NCBI GenBank assembly: GCA_950295325.1
Contig: OX485806.1
Span: 40,052,001-40,116,000, forward strand
Length of the DNA stretch: 64,000 nucleotides
From: Polytrichum commune
Lineage: Eukaryota; Streptophyta; Polytrichopsida; Polytrichales; Polytrichaceae
Reading direction: 5' to 3'
Below are positions 46,188 through 58,830 of this stretch, in pieces; the stretch's first letter is position 1, and each line of letters starts with the position of its first letter. Position numbers and translations under genes: made by a program. The notes under the pieces were generated by a model that did no database searches, was not told the origin of the DNA, and was given only the letters and a program-made list of their open reading frames with translations.

Positions 46188-46960
46188 TTAGAGTAGAGGC
46201 ACCCATAACCGACCACTTAAGAGATTTTGCGCCGGATCTTGAGAAGTATAAGGCGGTGTAAATTTTTCCCATGTAGGAAGATAGAAAGACTACAAATTAC
46301 TTTTGGGTAATTTTATTCCTTAAATTAAAATTATTGTGAATTTTTGAAACCAAAAGTTGGCTTGAATATATTACCAATGTCTAGAGTTTGCCATAACCAC
46401 TCATTTAATCGCTCATTCCTTCTCACTTTAACACTCAAAACAATGATATGTGTCATGATACTATTGGTTTCAGCCTGATCAAATTTTTGGTACCCTATAG
46501 ATTGTTGATGGGGTCTTGATCGGGAATAGGCACCTCTATTATAATTGAGTGTTTCATATCCTAGGAGTAGCGGGCTAATTGGAAGAAAAATAACTATTCA
46601 AGACCCATCTAGAGTAGAGGCACCCATAACTGATCACTTCAGAGATTTCGCACCAGGTCTAGAGAAGTATAGAGCGGTGCAAAAAGATATCCATGTAGGA
46701 AGGTAGAAATTAGAAGGATTGCAAAATTTTCGATAATTTTATTCCTTAAATTGAAATCACTACAGATTTAAAAAACCCAAAGTTGACCTGAACATATCGC
46801 TAATATGTAGAGTCTATCATAACCGCTCATTCCTTCTCACTTAGCTCACAAAACTAGGACATGTGTCATGGCACTATTAACTCCGGCCTGATCGAAATTG
46901 AGTCCCAACCTGATTGAAATTACAGTGCCCTATAGTGCCCTATAGGTTGCCTATGGGGTC
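46188..46960 (+). repeat. Tandem duplication of about 350 bp next to the GPAT9 promoter
   Basis: The block agagtagaggcacccataac with about 350 following bases occurs at 46,188-46,510 and 46,612-46,955 (shared: aagtatagagcggtg, ccatgtaggaag, taattttattccttaaatt, ctcattccttctcac, atgtgtcatg). The second copy ends about 240 bp before the GPAT9 start codon. Confidence 0.85.
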
Positions 46961-47196
46961 CTAGAGTCCACGTGGCAACAATTGGTGCGAGACCACCGAG
47001 GCTTAGATTTGTGCAACGCCCCGCCGTCGGAAGACAGGAAGGCAAGCCTCCCTCACTAAGCCTATGTGCGCGCGCATGCGCAATCGAGCACATTAGGGTG
47101 TCTGCATAATCTCGCACTAGGGTTTGAGTTTTCTCAAATTCGCAACCGAAATCGGTAGCGGCGCATGTGATTAGTGGAAGTTGAGTAGTAAAGGCC
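46961..47196 (+). promoter_or_regulatory. GPAT9 promoter/5' UTR region
   Basis: The 236 bp before the start codon have more G+C than upstream DNA and contain GTGCGCGCGCATGCGC (47,066-47,081), an alternating purine-pyrimidine tract holding the palindrome GCGCATGCGC. No TATA box is clear. The transcription start is not determinable here. Confidence 0.45.
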
Positions 47197-50100
47197 ATGG
47201 GTACAGGCGGCAATGGGGACGGAGGAGCTCTCTACGACGTGGAGCGGCCTGGCGGGCGGGAGCCGCTACTTGTGGACGATTTTTTGAACACCAATGTGGA
47301 GGAGGATACTGCCGCTACTTACCTCGACAACAAAATGCAGCTGTAAGGATTTATTTTAGATTCTTCTTAAATTTTTGTTTTGGTGATGTTGGTGAGTTTT
47401 TTGAGTTTGCATTGTGCGATTGCGAATGCGAGTAAGAATGTGTGTGGGAACCGGTATGTATGTGGCAGGCGAGACTTGCTGGACATTTCACCGGTGCTGA
47501 GCGAAGCAGGAAGTGCCATTATCGATGTACTGTTTTAGCTCACCAATTCCAATTCTATTTCCTACTCCTAGCACCTTGTACATGACCGTCACACAAGGAA
47601 GGTTACGATCGGGTTTGTTGAGCAGGCTGCGACAGCCTATGTGGAATTTATAACCTCTGTTCCACGTAAGCTGCATTTTGCAGATTTAATTGACGGGTCA
47701 CCTTCACAAGGCATGTACATATCGCACGAGGGTACTGGCTGCGATAGGCTATGTGGAATTTATAACCTTAATTTTCACATAACCTGCAGTTTGCAGATTT
47801 GATTGATAGGCCACCTTCATAATGCAAGACTGAGATGCCTGTACAATCATCTACAATTGGAAGAAGAAGAGATGACTCTGATGTTGTCATCGGTGTAAAT
47901 TATGGTGTTGCTTGATTTTTGAGTTGGTCTAAGTCTGTATGGTATCCCAAAATGGGCATCACTTCACAAGAATTTAAAAAATTAGAGTCCCTGTAGACTA
48001 TTGCCCTTAAATGGGTGTGGACAAGCTGGTCTGCACCCATCTTTCCCATGGGCAGGCCCTTACTATGATTGAGTGGACCAAATGTGATAGGGTGCACTGG
48101 AAATCTTGTGCTAGGAAGGTCACCCATGCGAGTACTATTCTGGCTTTAGGCGGCTTAACCTCGGCATTTCCATGGGATTAAGGCTTTGGATTTAAGCCAC
48201 CCTCATGCACAATTAGCCTTATGTGAGCGCTACTGTTTGAGAATTTATGAATACTTCAATGATTTTCTTCAATGAATACTTCAATAGCACATATGATTGA
48301 GATTACTTCAATGCAGAGCATGATCTAGTCTGTCTATCTGAGAATTCTTGATCGAGTCAGTCACAAGAGATTGCACTTCATGTGATTTGATAATGTAGGT
48401 TTAACGTGGATTTCTGCATGCACATTGTTTTGCTGTAATATTTTAGTGTTCCATGAGGTTTAGGGTTTAGTATGTCAGCTATTGTTGCAATCTTGGTCTC
48501 ATGCAGCTTGCTTGCATGGATGCTAGTGGCTGTCTCCTTAGCTGAATACAATGAGGTGTGTGAATGTCATTGATTAACATTTGTGTTCACTGTCTGTTAC
48601 ACATTCTCCTTTGGTAAGAAACTTGGAATGAGAAAGGCTAATATCTGCTCATATTTACAAACAATCCCAGCTGAAGTAGATCAGATAGCGCGTCATGTTG
48701 TACTAGGAGGGTTGTTGATAGTCAAGAATTTCAAACGTTTTCTCTGCATAGTTTGATGTAAAGTGTCACTTGAAATACAGGATACATTTACCAGATGTTT
48801 CAAGTCGAATGCCCCAGAGCCATGGAATTGGAATCTGTACTTGTTTCCACTTTGGGTCATGGGGGTCATTGTGCGATATGGTATCCTCTTTCCGATCAGG
48901 TCTCCTGCTCTATATACCCTCTAGAGTTACATTTACATGTGCTGCTGTTTTTGTGCTGCTTCTCTCTCTTTCTCGTTGTAATTCAATCTTGCAAGCATGG
49001 TTGGGAAGTTGCAAGCCCCAGTTAGCTTCTGCTTAGTTCAACATAACATCATGCAGATTGAGACTAAAGATTTGAACAAGTTCTGATATGTTCATGGGGT
49101 TGGCAGAGTTGTGCTTCTCACGGTAGGATGGATCATTTTCTTGGGCTTGTTTTTCCCAGTACATGTGGCATTGAAAAGGCATGAAACACTCCGGGGTCAA
49201 ATTGAGGTCAGCACAAGTTTGCTCCTTTAACTTCAGTTAAGGTTGGGTAGGGTGATTGTACTCCTCAATAAGAATTATGTCTGAAGCTTGTTTGTGGTGT
49301 ATAATCTGGCAGAGAGGCTTGGTGGAGTTTATATGTAGTGTATTTGTTGCCTCATGGACAGGCGTTGTGAGGTATCATGGGCCTCGGCCAAGTAGACGTC
49401 CCAAGCAGGTATACCCTCTTTTCTTTTTCCAGTCTCTCGCATCTATTCTGATAATTCTTACCTGCTCGTAGGGGCGCAGGCATTATATGTTGGATTGTTC
49501 CTGTGTTCCAGATTTGGATTGATGTCCAAGATGTTTTCTGAGAAGGTTTCACATTTCATGCATGACACTGGACATGTCATGTGGTTCTGGCGCGTGTTGA
49601 GACTTGCTGAACCAAACCTTGAGTCATAGCATCCTTTACTTCCAACTATGGTTTGAAGTTTCTTTGTTGGCATTGACAGTATTGAGTTAGTGTTTGTAGG
49701 CGCACTACAATATATAATTTCTCCATGGTTTCAATATTGCCATGCCCAGTTACAGGTGATACTTCACAAGTTTCACATTAAAGATGGTCAATTTTCACAA
49801 CTATCTTGTGTTCCCTCAACATTACAGGTTTTTGTGGCAAATCATACATCAATGATTGACTTCATCATATTGGAGCAGATGACAGCTTTTGCTGTGATTA
49901 TGCAAAAGCATCCGGGTTGGGTTGGTCAGTCCTATTTCCTGTACTCTGTATGCCATGCTTCCTCATTGCATATGTGTTTCTGAACAATTTGCCTCCTGAT
50001 TTTTCTGTATATTTTCTTTTGATTTTTGTAGATATACGTTCTTTATGGCTTTATTCATGTTATGTCCTTGACAAGTGGACATCATCATTCCACCGATATC

Positions 50101-52222
50101 TTCTTGTCAATCAACTTGTGTGTTAGTACTATGAGGTTGGACTCTTTTAATAGATTATGGTTCAATTGAATGTGCCAGGATTTCTGCAGACTACAGTTCT
50201 CGAAAGCCTGGGCTGCATTTGGTTTAATCGCACAGAGGCTAATGACCGCCATGCTGTTTCACAGAAGTAAGTTTATTTCTGGACTATGTAGACTTTTTTT
50301 ATCTGGAATAAGATACAGCATCAGTATGGTGGGTTGTGAATAAGTGACCCAGATTGATTCCTCTAATAGTTTATCCACACTGAAGTTGTAGACACCATCT
50401 GACTACAGCTGGTCATACACCTGGCAAAATCTTAAGACAGTTTGTGTGTACTACTTATCTCCTGCTTTAGGTCTTGGATATAAGGGAAATGAGGGATGCA
50501 GGTGTTGCAAGCTTGTGACAGTATTCCGCGGTTTTCCAAGCATTTGCCAACATGTTAGACCAGTGATGGTTAAAAAGAGCTTTATCTATAGATGGCCTAA
50601 GTTATTGATGGACAAGTTTTTACTACAATCGTAGCCCCATTGATCTCCCAGTATTGAGTTGAGTTTTCAGGAGGACAGCATTATCAAGTTTACATTCAGA
50701 TTCTTATTGCTTTGTGTTTGTTCTAGACTCAAGAAACACATTGAAGATCCAGACTCAAATCCTCTTTTGATCTTCCCGGAAGGTACATGTGTCAACAACG
50801 AATATACTGTCATGTTCAAGAAGGTTGATCCCATTACCTTGCTTCTGACCCCTTGTGCCTTTCTGAGGACCATTAGAACGTTTCCTATCAATTGCAGAGT
50901 CCTCAAAACTTGGATCATCTTCTGGCAAGTGAAGTCCAAGTTTAATGTTTCAGGTGTGGTGGGCATCAAAAGGCTGATGACTTGTTGAAGTCCAACTTTC
51001 AATAGGTGAAAGCTAGAATTTTTGTTTATTTTTGAATACTTCCATTTCAGAACATCGTGTGCTGTTTTACACATACTGGCCTAACGACAAGTGGATGTCT
51101 TTTCACATCAGTTTTATGCTCTAGAAAAATTCAGGGGATGGTAAGAGATTAGTATGGGTGCTTGATATTGGGTTTGTCGTTTGATTGACAGGGTGCATTT
51201 GAGTTGGACTGCATGGTGTGTCCGATTGCAATAAAGTACAACAAGATCTTTGTTGATGCTTTCTGGAACAGCAAGAAGTAAGTTCTGAAGTCCAAGTTTC
51301 AGCAAACCCTAGCAACCCCCTTTGCATGCAGCTTGTTGATAATCCACAATCCCTTTCTGTATATGGTACTCTCTGGTTTGAATGCTTCCTTGTTCTTACT
51401 GACTTGTGCAACCGTCATTAGAATGTATATCTATCAAGTCTACATGGGTATTGGTATTGGCAATTGATCCTGTTTAGTTGTCTTTCACAGGCAGTCTTTT
51501 ACTATGCATTTGATGAGATTGATGACATCTTGGGCAGTGGTGTGTGACGTTTGGTACCTTGAACCTCAGTTGCTGAAACCTGGCGAAACCCCCATTGAGT
51601 TCTCTGAAAGGTAATTTTACATCACATTTAACATCAGTTTTGGATTCTACTAGGGCGATTGAGAGAATATTCAAGGTTTGTTGCCTAACAAAGCTGTTAT
51701 GTCCGTGCTTGTTAGATGCGCAATGAAGGCATTGGTCATACCTTGTGAACACCAAGAAGTTGGTAGCATGTATTATGAGAGGCACATTAAGTACCGCGAT
51801 TGCTGTTTTTGTATTTTTACTAACTATGTAATTTGTCCTTTGGTAGGGTGCGGGAATTGATTGCGAAAAGGGCAGGAATTAAGAAAGTTCCTTGGGATGG
51901 TTACCTTAAATACTACCGGCCTAGTCCAAAGCTTACAGAGAAGAAGTAAGTAATTTCTCTTTTGCCCAACTATAAATATGCACCTTGTTCTGGTGGTGGT
52001 TGTGTTCTCCCGCCTGCTTGATTTTGAAATACAACTGCCTTTCAAGTAGGAACAGAGACTACTGTGAATTGAATCTTAGCCAAGTCAGGTCTGAAGCAGT
52101 TCATTACAAACAAGATTGCAGGAATGCCAATTTCTGAGCCTTCTACTTGCTGGCTTTGTTGTAGGCAACAGAATTTCTCCGAGGCAGTCATCCGACGGCT
52201 TGAGTCAAGGAGGCAATCCTAG
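47197..52222 (+). CDS. GPAT9: Glycerol-3-phosphate acyltransferase 9 (GPAT9), 12 exons, 387 aa
   Basis: This acyltransferase adds an acyl chain to sn-1 of glycerol-3-phosphate at the ER, the first step of membrane lipid and triacylglycerol synthesis. Twelve exons join in frame with GT/AG junctions: 47197-47342, 47469-47526, 48781-48899, 49107-49206, 49313-49408, 49828-49924, 50179-50266, 50727-50823, 51192-51277, 51491-51610, 51847-51945, 52165-52222. The protein has a variable N-terminus, the conserved LRDLLDISPVLSEAGSAI, CFKSNAPEPWNWN, two hydrophobic segments (about 87-106 and 108-128) and all acyltransferase blocks: NHTSMID (178-184), WFNR (220-223), FPEGTC (251-256) and VCPIAIKY (276-283). 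Length fits plant GPAT9 (about 375 aa in seed plants). The ATG is chosen because it is the first in the exon and gives an open path to the conserved region. It appears fully intact. Confidence 0.96.
47625..47830. repeat. Tandem duplication in GPAT9 intron 2
   Basis: Two units of about 110 bp (ggctgcga..gcctatgtggaatttataacc, then tgcagatttgattga and ccaccttca) lie at 47,625 and 47,736. Confidence 0.8.
48060..48215 (+). repeat. Dispersed repeat in GPAT9 intron 2, related to 225-385
   Basis: It starts actatgattgagtggacca and ends ttaagccaccctcatg, matching the first 385 bases of the window. It is too diverged to type. Confidence 0.7.
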
Positions 52223-53489
52223 TATCATCATTTGTGCAGTTGAAATATGCATGTCTGTGACTCCCTTCCAGTACTTGTGTCTGCTCGACACCAATCCAGA
52301 TTACAGATTTTGGCGAGGAAAATTATAATGTATTCAATTTTAGGATTGCATCTTGTAGATCTTTGTAATTGTACATGCTTTATACCTAGTATTTGCTGAA
52401 CCGTTATGGTGATTTCAGCAACCAGATTAGAGATGTAACTTTCATGTAGTTGCTTGTAAGGAAATACTAGGATGGGACCACATGGCTCAACAGATGGTGA
52501 GATCTTGTTGGCAGGCTTATCTTATTTTGATTGATGAAATGGGTCTCAATTGGTACTTACATTTCAAATCAATAGTATCGTGGGCAATGGGACATGTTGG
52601 TTACAAGAGAGGGAAACAATTACCAATATGTTCTTAACCAGAAATTAATGTCACATTGGGTGTTTGCGATCTTCATGTTGGTGTTTGGATATGTATGGGA
52701 GACTTATTTCTGGACTGAAACAAATGCAGTCTTTATACCTTTGACGGTTCACCATTATTTCCCATCTATTGCCTTCCTGTTTGCTTTCTCTGGTGGTTAA
52801 AACATATTAGGGAACTGGTCTTACACTTGGAACAAACTTGGTTTGTCAGTCACACACTACAAATGATAACCCTCCAACACAGCACAATCACTTATTACAG
52901 AAGATAAGAGACTCCTCTTGATGCCACTTTGGATTTCTTTTTGTACCAGAAGTTCTACATGGATGATTCATGGTCACTACATGTAATAATGCACCAATTC
53001 GAACAAGTGGATCACTTTGTCAGATGTAACTCAGTAGAGCTCTTTCCCAACCTGCCACATGGGGTAGATGTGAATTCTAGCCTCCAATGATATCAAAACC
53101 AATAAATCATTACCCCTCCAACTCAGTTAGGAATTACTTATTTATTGTAATTCTACTCAATAAAGTCTTTCATGTATAACCTCAGCGTGATGTTTCACTT
53201 CATGCGATGACGTAATAGCTCTTATAGTGTTGCAATGTGTATCATAGTTATAATGAGTTCAAGCTTCCCGATGTGCAGTGAGGGATAGACATGTGTCGTG
53301 GATAGTAAACTGAGTTCCAACCTCAGTTACTACCAGAAGCAATAAGTTCTTTGGAGTTGACCTTTGATTTGTTTTTGGCAGTAAACACAGTTGCTGACTT
53401 ACCTATCAGTGCCTCAGTGAACGATGAAGTTTTCAGCAGCTAGCCCAGAAGTAAGTTCATATGTATGAAGGCTACTTGTGGGAGACACA
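52223..53489. other. GPAT9 3' UTR, then intergenic, no gene recognised
   Basis: The 3' UTR probably ends within the first few hundred bases; no single poly(A) signal is clear. The rest has only short frames. Confidence 0.45.
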
Positions 53490-53840
53490 GTATGCAAGGT
53501 AGATGTGCCTAATCTGGTTATATTTCCCAATCAGACATGTATATCTAAATGGTTTGTGGTTAGGCGTGGCTCCAATAATGGATGCTAAAAATATGATTAC
53601 CATTATAGGCTCAACTAGGTGGAGAGGGGACCATTATGACTATTTAATGAGCACGAGCATCTTCGTTCTAATAATGAATAAGATATCCATATGAACTCCA
53701 AAAATTAAGAGGAAAGTGGCTACAGCCTGGATTTGGATTTGCTAACTAGAATATCTTGTACTAATCACGTGTTTCATATCCTAGGAGAAGTGGGGTTGGT
53801 TGGAAAAAGTAACCATTGAAGACAAATCTGCCTGAAGTAA
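53490..53840 (+). repeat. Dispersed repeat B, downstream copy
   Basis: It matches 45,886-46,185 and then 46,546-46,610 without the intervening 350-bp block. The same orientation as the upstream copy makes GPAT9 lie between direct repeats about 7.6 kb apart. Confidence 0.8.
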
Positions 53841-54524
53841 TACTGGGAGATATTTATAAGCTACGATGCATGCTGTGCCAAGTGCATAAAGAAAATTAAT
53901 GTTTTTTTTTCTCCTCACCCCGTAAATTGATCCATGCAAATGTTGTGTGGATAGGATCTGAATGAGTGTCTATTGGACAGTGGGGCCTGGCATACATACA
54001 GTAAAAACTTTGACTACTGTACTGTATTCAAGTCCTTCGTGTAGGAATGATTTTTTAGAATATCTACTATACTTGAATTCCTGCAATTGCAATTATCAGG
54101 CCCAAGTAGATGGGGATCCTTTCCCCTCTAGCATTTATTCGGTCATTATAAGCCTGCCAAAAAAAAGTGTATGTGCCTGCAAGTAACCTCCGCACTGCTG
54201 CAGTCTGTAGGCAGGGATGTGAGCTATAACTTAGATTACAACTTGCAGTTTGATGACATGCAAACAAATAAACCTCGCCTGTCGCCATCAATTCGAGGTT
54301 CTGGACTCATAATTTACAATGTATGTTTGTGCCCAGTGCCTACCTGCCTCAGTTGACTCTGGCCTTCGAATTCCGATCTCTCTCTCTTGGCTCAGCTGGC
54401 CTTGGCAGCAATCTTCATTCCTCCATCACCGCCACACAGTAACCGAAAGATCAATTACTGTCGCTTTGTAAGGGCTCATTTCCAATGAGAAGAGGAAACA
54501 TAATGGTGACGTCACCTTGGTACC

Positions 54525-55994
54525 AGTGATCGAGGAGATTTTTGGGCATAATGGGTTGAGATCCTAGTGTTTGCAAGTCCTACCAGTTACATGTTGACAT
54601 CCTTCGGTTTTCCTTTATTAAATTGGGGTGTATTCTATAAATTCCTCTAAAACGATCAGTAATTTTCCTGCGGTCTTGAACTTCAACCAGTTATTTCTCA
54701 AACTTAACTGGTTCATCTGTAACTAACTGTTCTCTCCGATCATAGCTTGGTACCACCTTCTCCGAGGAGGTACCTAGTATGTTTCTTTAAGATTCGTCGT
54801 TGAATCTTCAACTTTTTTATTTGTAAGATTATTATATTACAAGATGGAAGGGGTGTAGAAAGTCTATCCAAACTTGTTATTCGGTGCAGATGAGGACGTG
54901 TTGTAGATTCTTGATGAGGAGAACATACCTTGGAAAAAGCGACCATGTGTACTAGTCTTCCATTCTCATTTTCATCGAGAAACGGAAACGGATTGTTGAA
55001 CCTTCGGTTTTTCCATTATAATATCAACATTACAAAGTGGAAGAGGTGCACATTCCAAAATCGTATTCATGGAGAAAACTGTGGGCCATAGATTCTTGTT
55101 GACATTAATATTCTATTTTCTACTTGTCAATGCAAATGTACCCTAAGCTTATACATTACTGCACCTAAACCCAAAACAATCAAAGTCATGGAACGTGGTT
55201 TTTGTTTTTTGCTATATTTTCTTTTCCCCTTGGACCACTCGCATAATAACCAATGTAACAATAATGTGTTATGGGGTTTTATTGAGGCATTGTTCATGGT
55301 AAGGCACCAACCCTCATGCATTTCATGTGAACATGTGAAACTATGTAGTCATATATTATATGTATGTATGTATGTATGTATGTATATGTGTGTGTGTGTG
55401 TGTATGTATAGTGTGTTAGGGTCATTCAACATCAGGGTTAAATTCTTGTACAAAATGTACCAAGACCGCACGAACATGATAAACTACCACATGTAGTTCC
55501 ACATCGCACCAACCTTCACATATTTAGTTACAATACAAAAAAAAATTGCAGAGAGAAGACTCCAAGAATGATGACATGGCCGTGCAACTCAAGGAGCCGT
55601 ACCACAAAGTCCCGGATTCACCCTAGTAAACCGGTGGAAGTCTTGTGTGTTCATTTATTAAGGCTTGACTTGGAAGTCATCTTGGCAACATTGAAGTCTT
55701 GTTGGGTGAAGGTGTTATGTGCCCTGAAAATGACAAAACCAAATATAAAAAAAAATAACAAAATGAACAGGGAGAACCGACTGCTAGTTACAAATGAACC
55801 GGTTGAGTTTGAAAAATAACCGGTTGAAGTTCAAGACTTCAGGAAAATTACCCATCATTTTTAGAGGATTCTATAGAATATACCTCAATCAATAAAGAAA
55901 AACCAGAGGATTTCAACATGTCATCAGTTGAACTTGGAAACACTAGATTCTTGACCGAACATGCCCAAAAATCTCCCTGGACACTGGTTGTGAT
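54525..55994. mobile_element. Element-like unit with about 215-bp inverted ends (family C)
   Basis: Bases 54,525-54,745 and the inverse of 55,776-55,994 match over about 215 bp: ggagatttttgggcat, cctagtgtttgcaagtcc, ttcctctaaaacgatc, tcttgaacttcaacc, tttctcaaact. The outermost bases are CAGTG on both sides. The interior (54,800-55,095) contains a further imperfect direct duplication. No target duplication or transposase was found, so class is open. Confidence 0.65.
55361..55407. repeat. TGTA/TG microsatellite
   Basis: (tgta)n passes into (tg)n. Confidence 0.95.
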
Positions 55995-56020
55995 CTTGTG
56001 GTCTCTCTTTATGAGCTTGA

Positions 56021-56147
56021 CGTTATATTCCATCAATTCTTCTAAATCAATCAGTCATTCTCCCGAAGTCTTGATGAACTTGAACCAGTTATTTCTCAAA
56101 CTTAACCAGTTCATCTGGAACTAGCTAGCGGTCGATTCTCCCCATGA
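56021..56147 (+). repeat. Family C, partial copy
   Basis: It matches the inner part of the family C end (cgaagtcttgatgaacttgaa, ttatttctcaaacttaac, gcggtcgattctccc), about 30 bp beyond the previous unit. Confidence 0.75.
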
Positions 56148-56439
56148 TTCATTGATGGCCTGTTCATCTGTGGTAAGTACTAAGTACTGGGGTAGCAATG
56201 AAGGAGTCGCTCTAAATCCGAGTGTACACACTGCCATGCAAAATGCCTTGTCATAATACACCTTGTCACGGAGTTGTAATCATAGGTTCTTCATAACATT
56301 ATTCAGCCCTAGGCTTGTACCCGGTTATATAACTTATGTGGGTCCGCAAACATTTCGCGTTCAACTACATGCAAGGAGAATCTCACATTCATTGACGCTG
56401 AAACGGTTGGAGATATAACCGATGTTGGACTCGTATATA

Positions 56440-56790
56440 GGTGAATGCTTGGTATCAACAATCAATATCAATAATGGTACCGAAGAATCAACCTCATCCT
56501 GTGGGTTTGAGAATCGTGACACCAGTCATATATTCATACTTGTTGGGTATCTCAAGGTGAGAGGATCGATACATACCTAGAGTTATGATTTCGGTCAACA
56601 CCATTCTAAACCATGTTGATACTAGGGCGATATTACCTAGATATGAAGGCTCTTGCTTAATACAAAGACCTCATTAGTATCAAAAATAAGAATAATATCT
56701 TAAAAAAAAACCACGCCCTATTGGTATCAAGAGATGCGGGATTGTCATTATGGATACTTAAACGGTATAAATAAAAAGATGATACATGTC
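56440..56790 (+). repeat. Dispersed family D, copy
   Basis: Blocks tggtatcaacaatcaatatcaa, cagtcatatattcatacttg, gggtatctcaaggtgagagg and ttgatactagggcgat match the inverse of 58,498-58,755 and, more weakly, 6,535-7,030 and 1,190-1,310. Confidence 0.75.
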
Positions 56791-57865
56791 CAACACTTAA
56801 CTCAACTTGTGTTAGGATAACCTAGTAGAGGAAGTAGATGTTTAGAAAGTGAATGAGGCGAAATAACGTTATGATATACCATTCAATTTTCAATTTTTCT
56901 TTTTCAGAAGATTGAAGATTGTTAGTATAGGGTGTTGCCTTACAACGAGATGGGCTTCTCACACTAACTGTGATGTTTATTGTGGCCTCAATTGATTTTG
57001 TGATAAGAATTAGTGTGGGTGCCACTAAAGGTTGGCCAACTAATTGTTTAGTGGCATGCATCTATTCATATTCTATCCACATTATGATAAACATATCTTA
57101 TTCAGACACCTACTTTTGGGAGCAAAAATGGTGCAACATTCTCCTAAAATGAACATGCATAATATCATCCTAAGAATTTATACAACAACTTATTGGTTGG
57201 GAAAGTCAAAAAGTCAATGCCCAACACCTGCTCAACACCAACCACTTTAGGCACACCCATGTAACCGCTTAAGATCACATATATACTCTTTGGAATTCTT
57301 CACAAAGTGAGATTTAGTCATGTCAATCCATACAAGATCTACTAATCAATCGCAATTTATCCTGAATTTATTGCACATTCAGATGCCACACCTCCCGGAA
57401 GTAGCTTTAATAAGCTCGTCTACCTTGGTACTATATAATCAATACAATCCCCAAAGACAAGGGCCCGAAGAATTTCTTACATGTGGAGCATTCAACTTCA
57501 TAATAGGGTGGACAACTAAGCTCCACAATGAGTAATATAAATAACAAAGGGGTCACCTACCTTGTCCTAAACAAACTAGATCACAAACAAGAGCCAGTGC
57601 TCTCGCGTACAGAGGAGTATCTGATAGTGTATAAAAAAACCCTTAAATAAAGCCCACCTACTGCAAGATAGACATTAAACCTTACAAATGTACCAAAAGA
57701 ACTCTTGAATCGGATAAGGTCAACGGGCTCATGCATATACCGATGCTCATTTCTCTTCCAACGAGAAATATCTATACAAGGTGAGTGCTTTGAAGACATT
57801 AAAAGGCCCGTATTTATTATATGCACTAAATCGGTTACATTGGTAGCCTTTAATTAACAACGTCA
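56791..57865. other. Intergenic, no gene recognised
   Basis: Only short frames; nothing recognised. Confidence 0.4.
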
Positions 57866-58095
57866 GGGCAGATCCTTGGACATAATCCTAGTGTCTCCAA
57901 GTCCAATCGGTTAACTTACATGTTGGCATCTCTCAGTTTTCTTTATTAACTTGAAGAATGTTCCATAGATTCTAGCTATGATACCAAAGTGATCGGTGAA
58001 TTCCCTCGAGTTTTGAACTCGAACTGGTTCATTTTCAAGCTCAAACTGGTTCATCTGCTCTCTCAAGCGGTCGATTCTCCCCATTCATTGAGCCT
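57866..58095 (+). repeat. Family C, copy (possible left end of a 5.4 kb unit)
   Basis: It matches the family C end (cctagtgtctccaagtccaa, gttttgaactcgaac, gcggtcgattctcccc). The inverse copy at 63,000-63,232 could be the other end, but no target duplication supports this. Confidence 0.7.
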
Positions 58096-58497
58096 TTAGT
58101 TTGTCACCTTCGTGTTTGTTGTGGTACTTGAAGTGAAACAATAAATTTTTTTTATTTTTTTTTAAAAAAAAGGTGTAGTTTAAGCTTCACCTTACAAGTT
58201 TCATGATGCTAGAAGGGGATGGCCTTGAGAGCTTGGTCGGGGCACCTATCATCCTCATTAATTCCGCACATGCATAGAAGCCACTCATTTTCATTTGTCA
58301 GCCCGCACCATTCATTCTCAAGGACCCCTTTTATGACGTCCATCCAAGCCTACTAAGTCTTGCCTAGAATGGACGACCACTCATCCGTTTTTTTATACCA
58401 TTTGCGTATCTACAATGAGGTGTTCACACTTTTTTTTGATACCGATAAGGTATGAGGATTTGACGGTACTTTTTTTTAATATATATCATGCATGTCT

Positions 58498-58755
58498 ATA
58501 TCATGCAACAACTTTTCATACAGGATTCATACCTAGGTGAAATCACCCTAGTATCAATACGGATTAAAATGATATTGACCCAAATAATAACTCGGGTAGA
58601 CAATGATTCTCTCACCCTGAGATACCCACCAAGTATGAATATATGACTGGTGTTATAATTTTGATACCCACGGGTTGGTTCTTTGATATCATTGTTGATG
58701 CTGATGATTGATACCATGCATCCACCTATGTAGTGGTCCAACATTGGTCCATATG
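58498..58755 (-). repeat. Dispersed family D, inverse copy
   Basis: On the minus strand it reads tggtatcaatcatcagcatcaa, cagtcatatattcatacttgg and gggtatctcagggtgagag, as at 56,440-56,790. Bases 58,777-58,830 contain tgatatttagtgtcac, half of the family A end. Confidence 0.8.
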
Positions 58756-58830
58756 GTATTTTCTTGTGTTGTTATCATGATTCACTACACCGTGTCTGAT
58801 ATTTAGTGTCACATGCGTCATAGTGCCACT

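Noticed and set aside
46920-47213. 97-codon minus frame over the GPAT9 start
   Set aside because: Antisense shadow of the promoter and first exon.
49690-51785. Several open frames within GPAT9
   Set aside because: Exon pieces read into introns, or antisense shadows, of the spliced gene.
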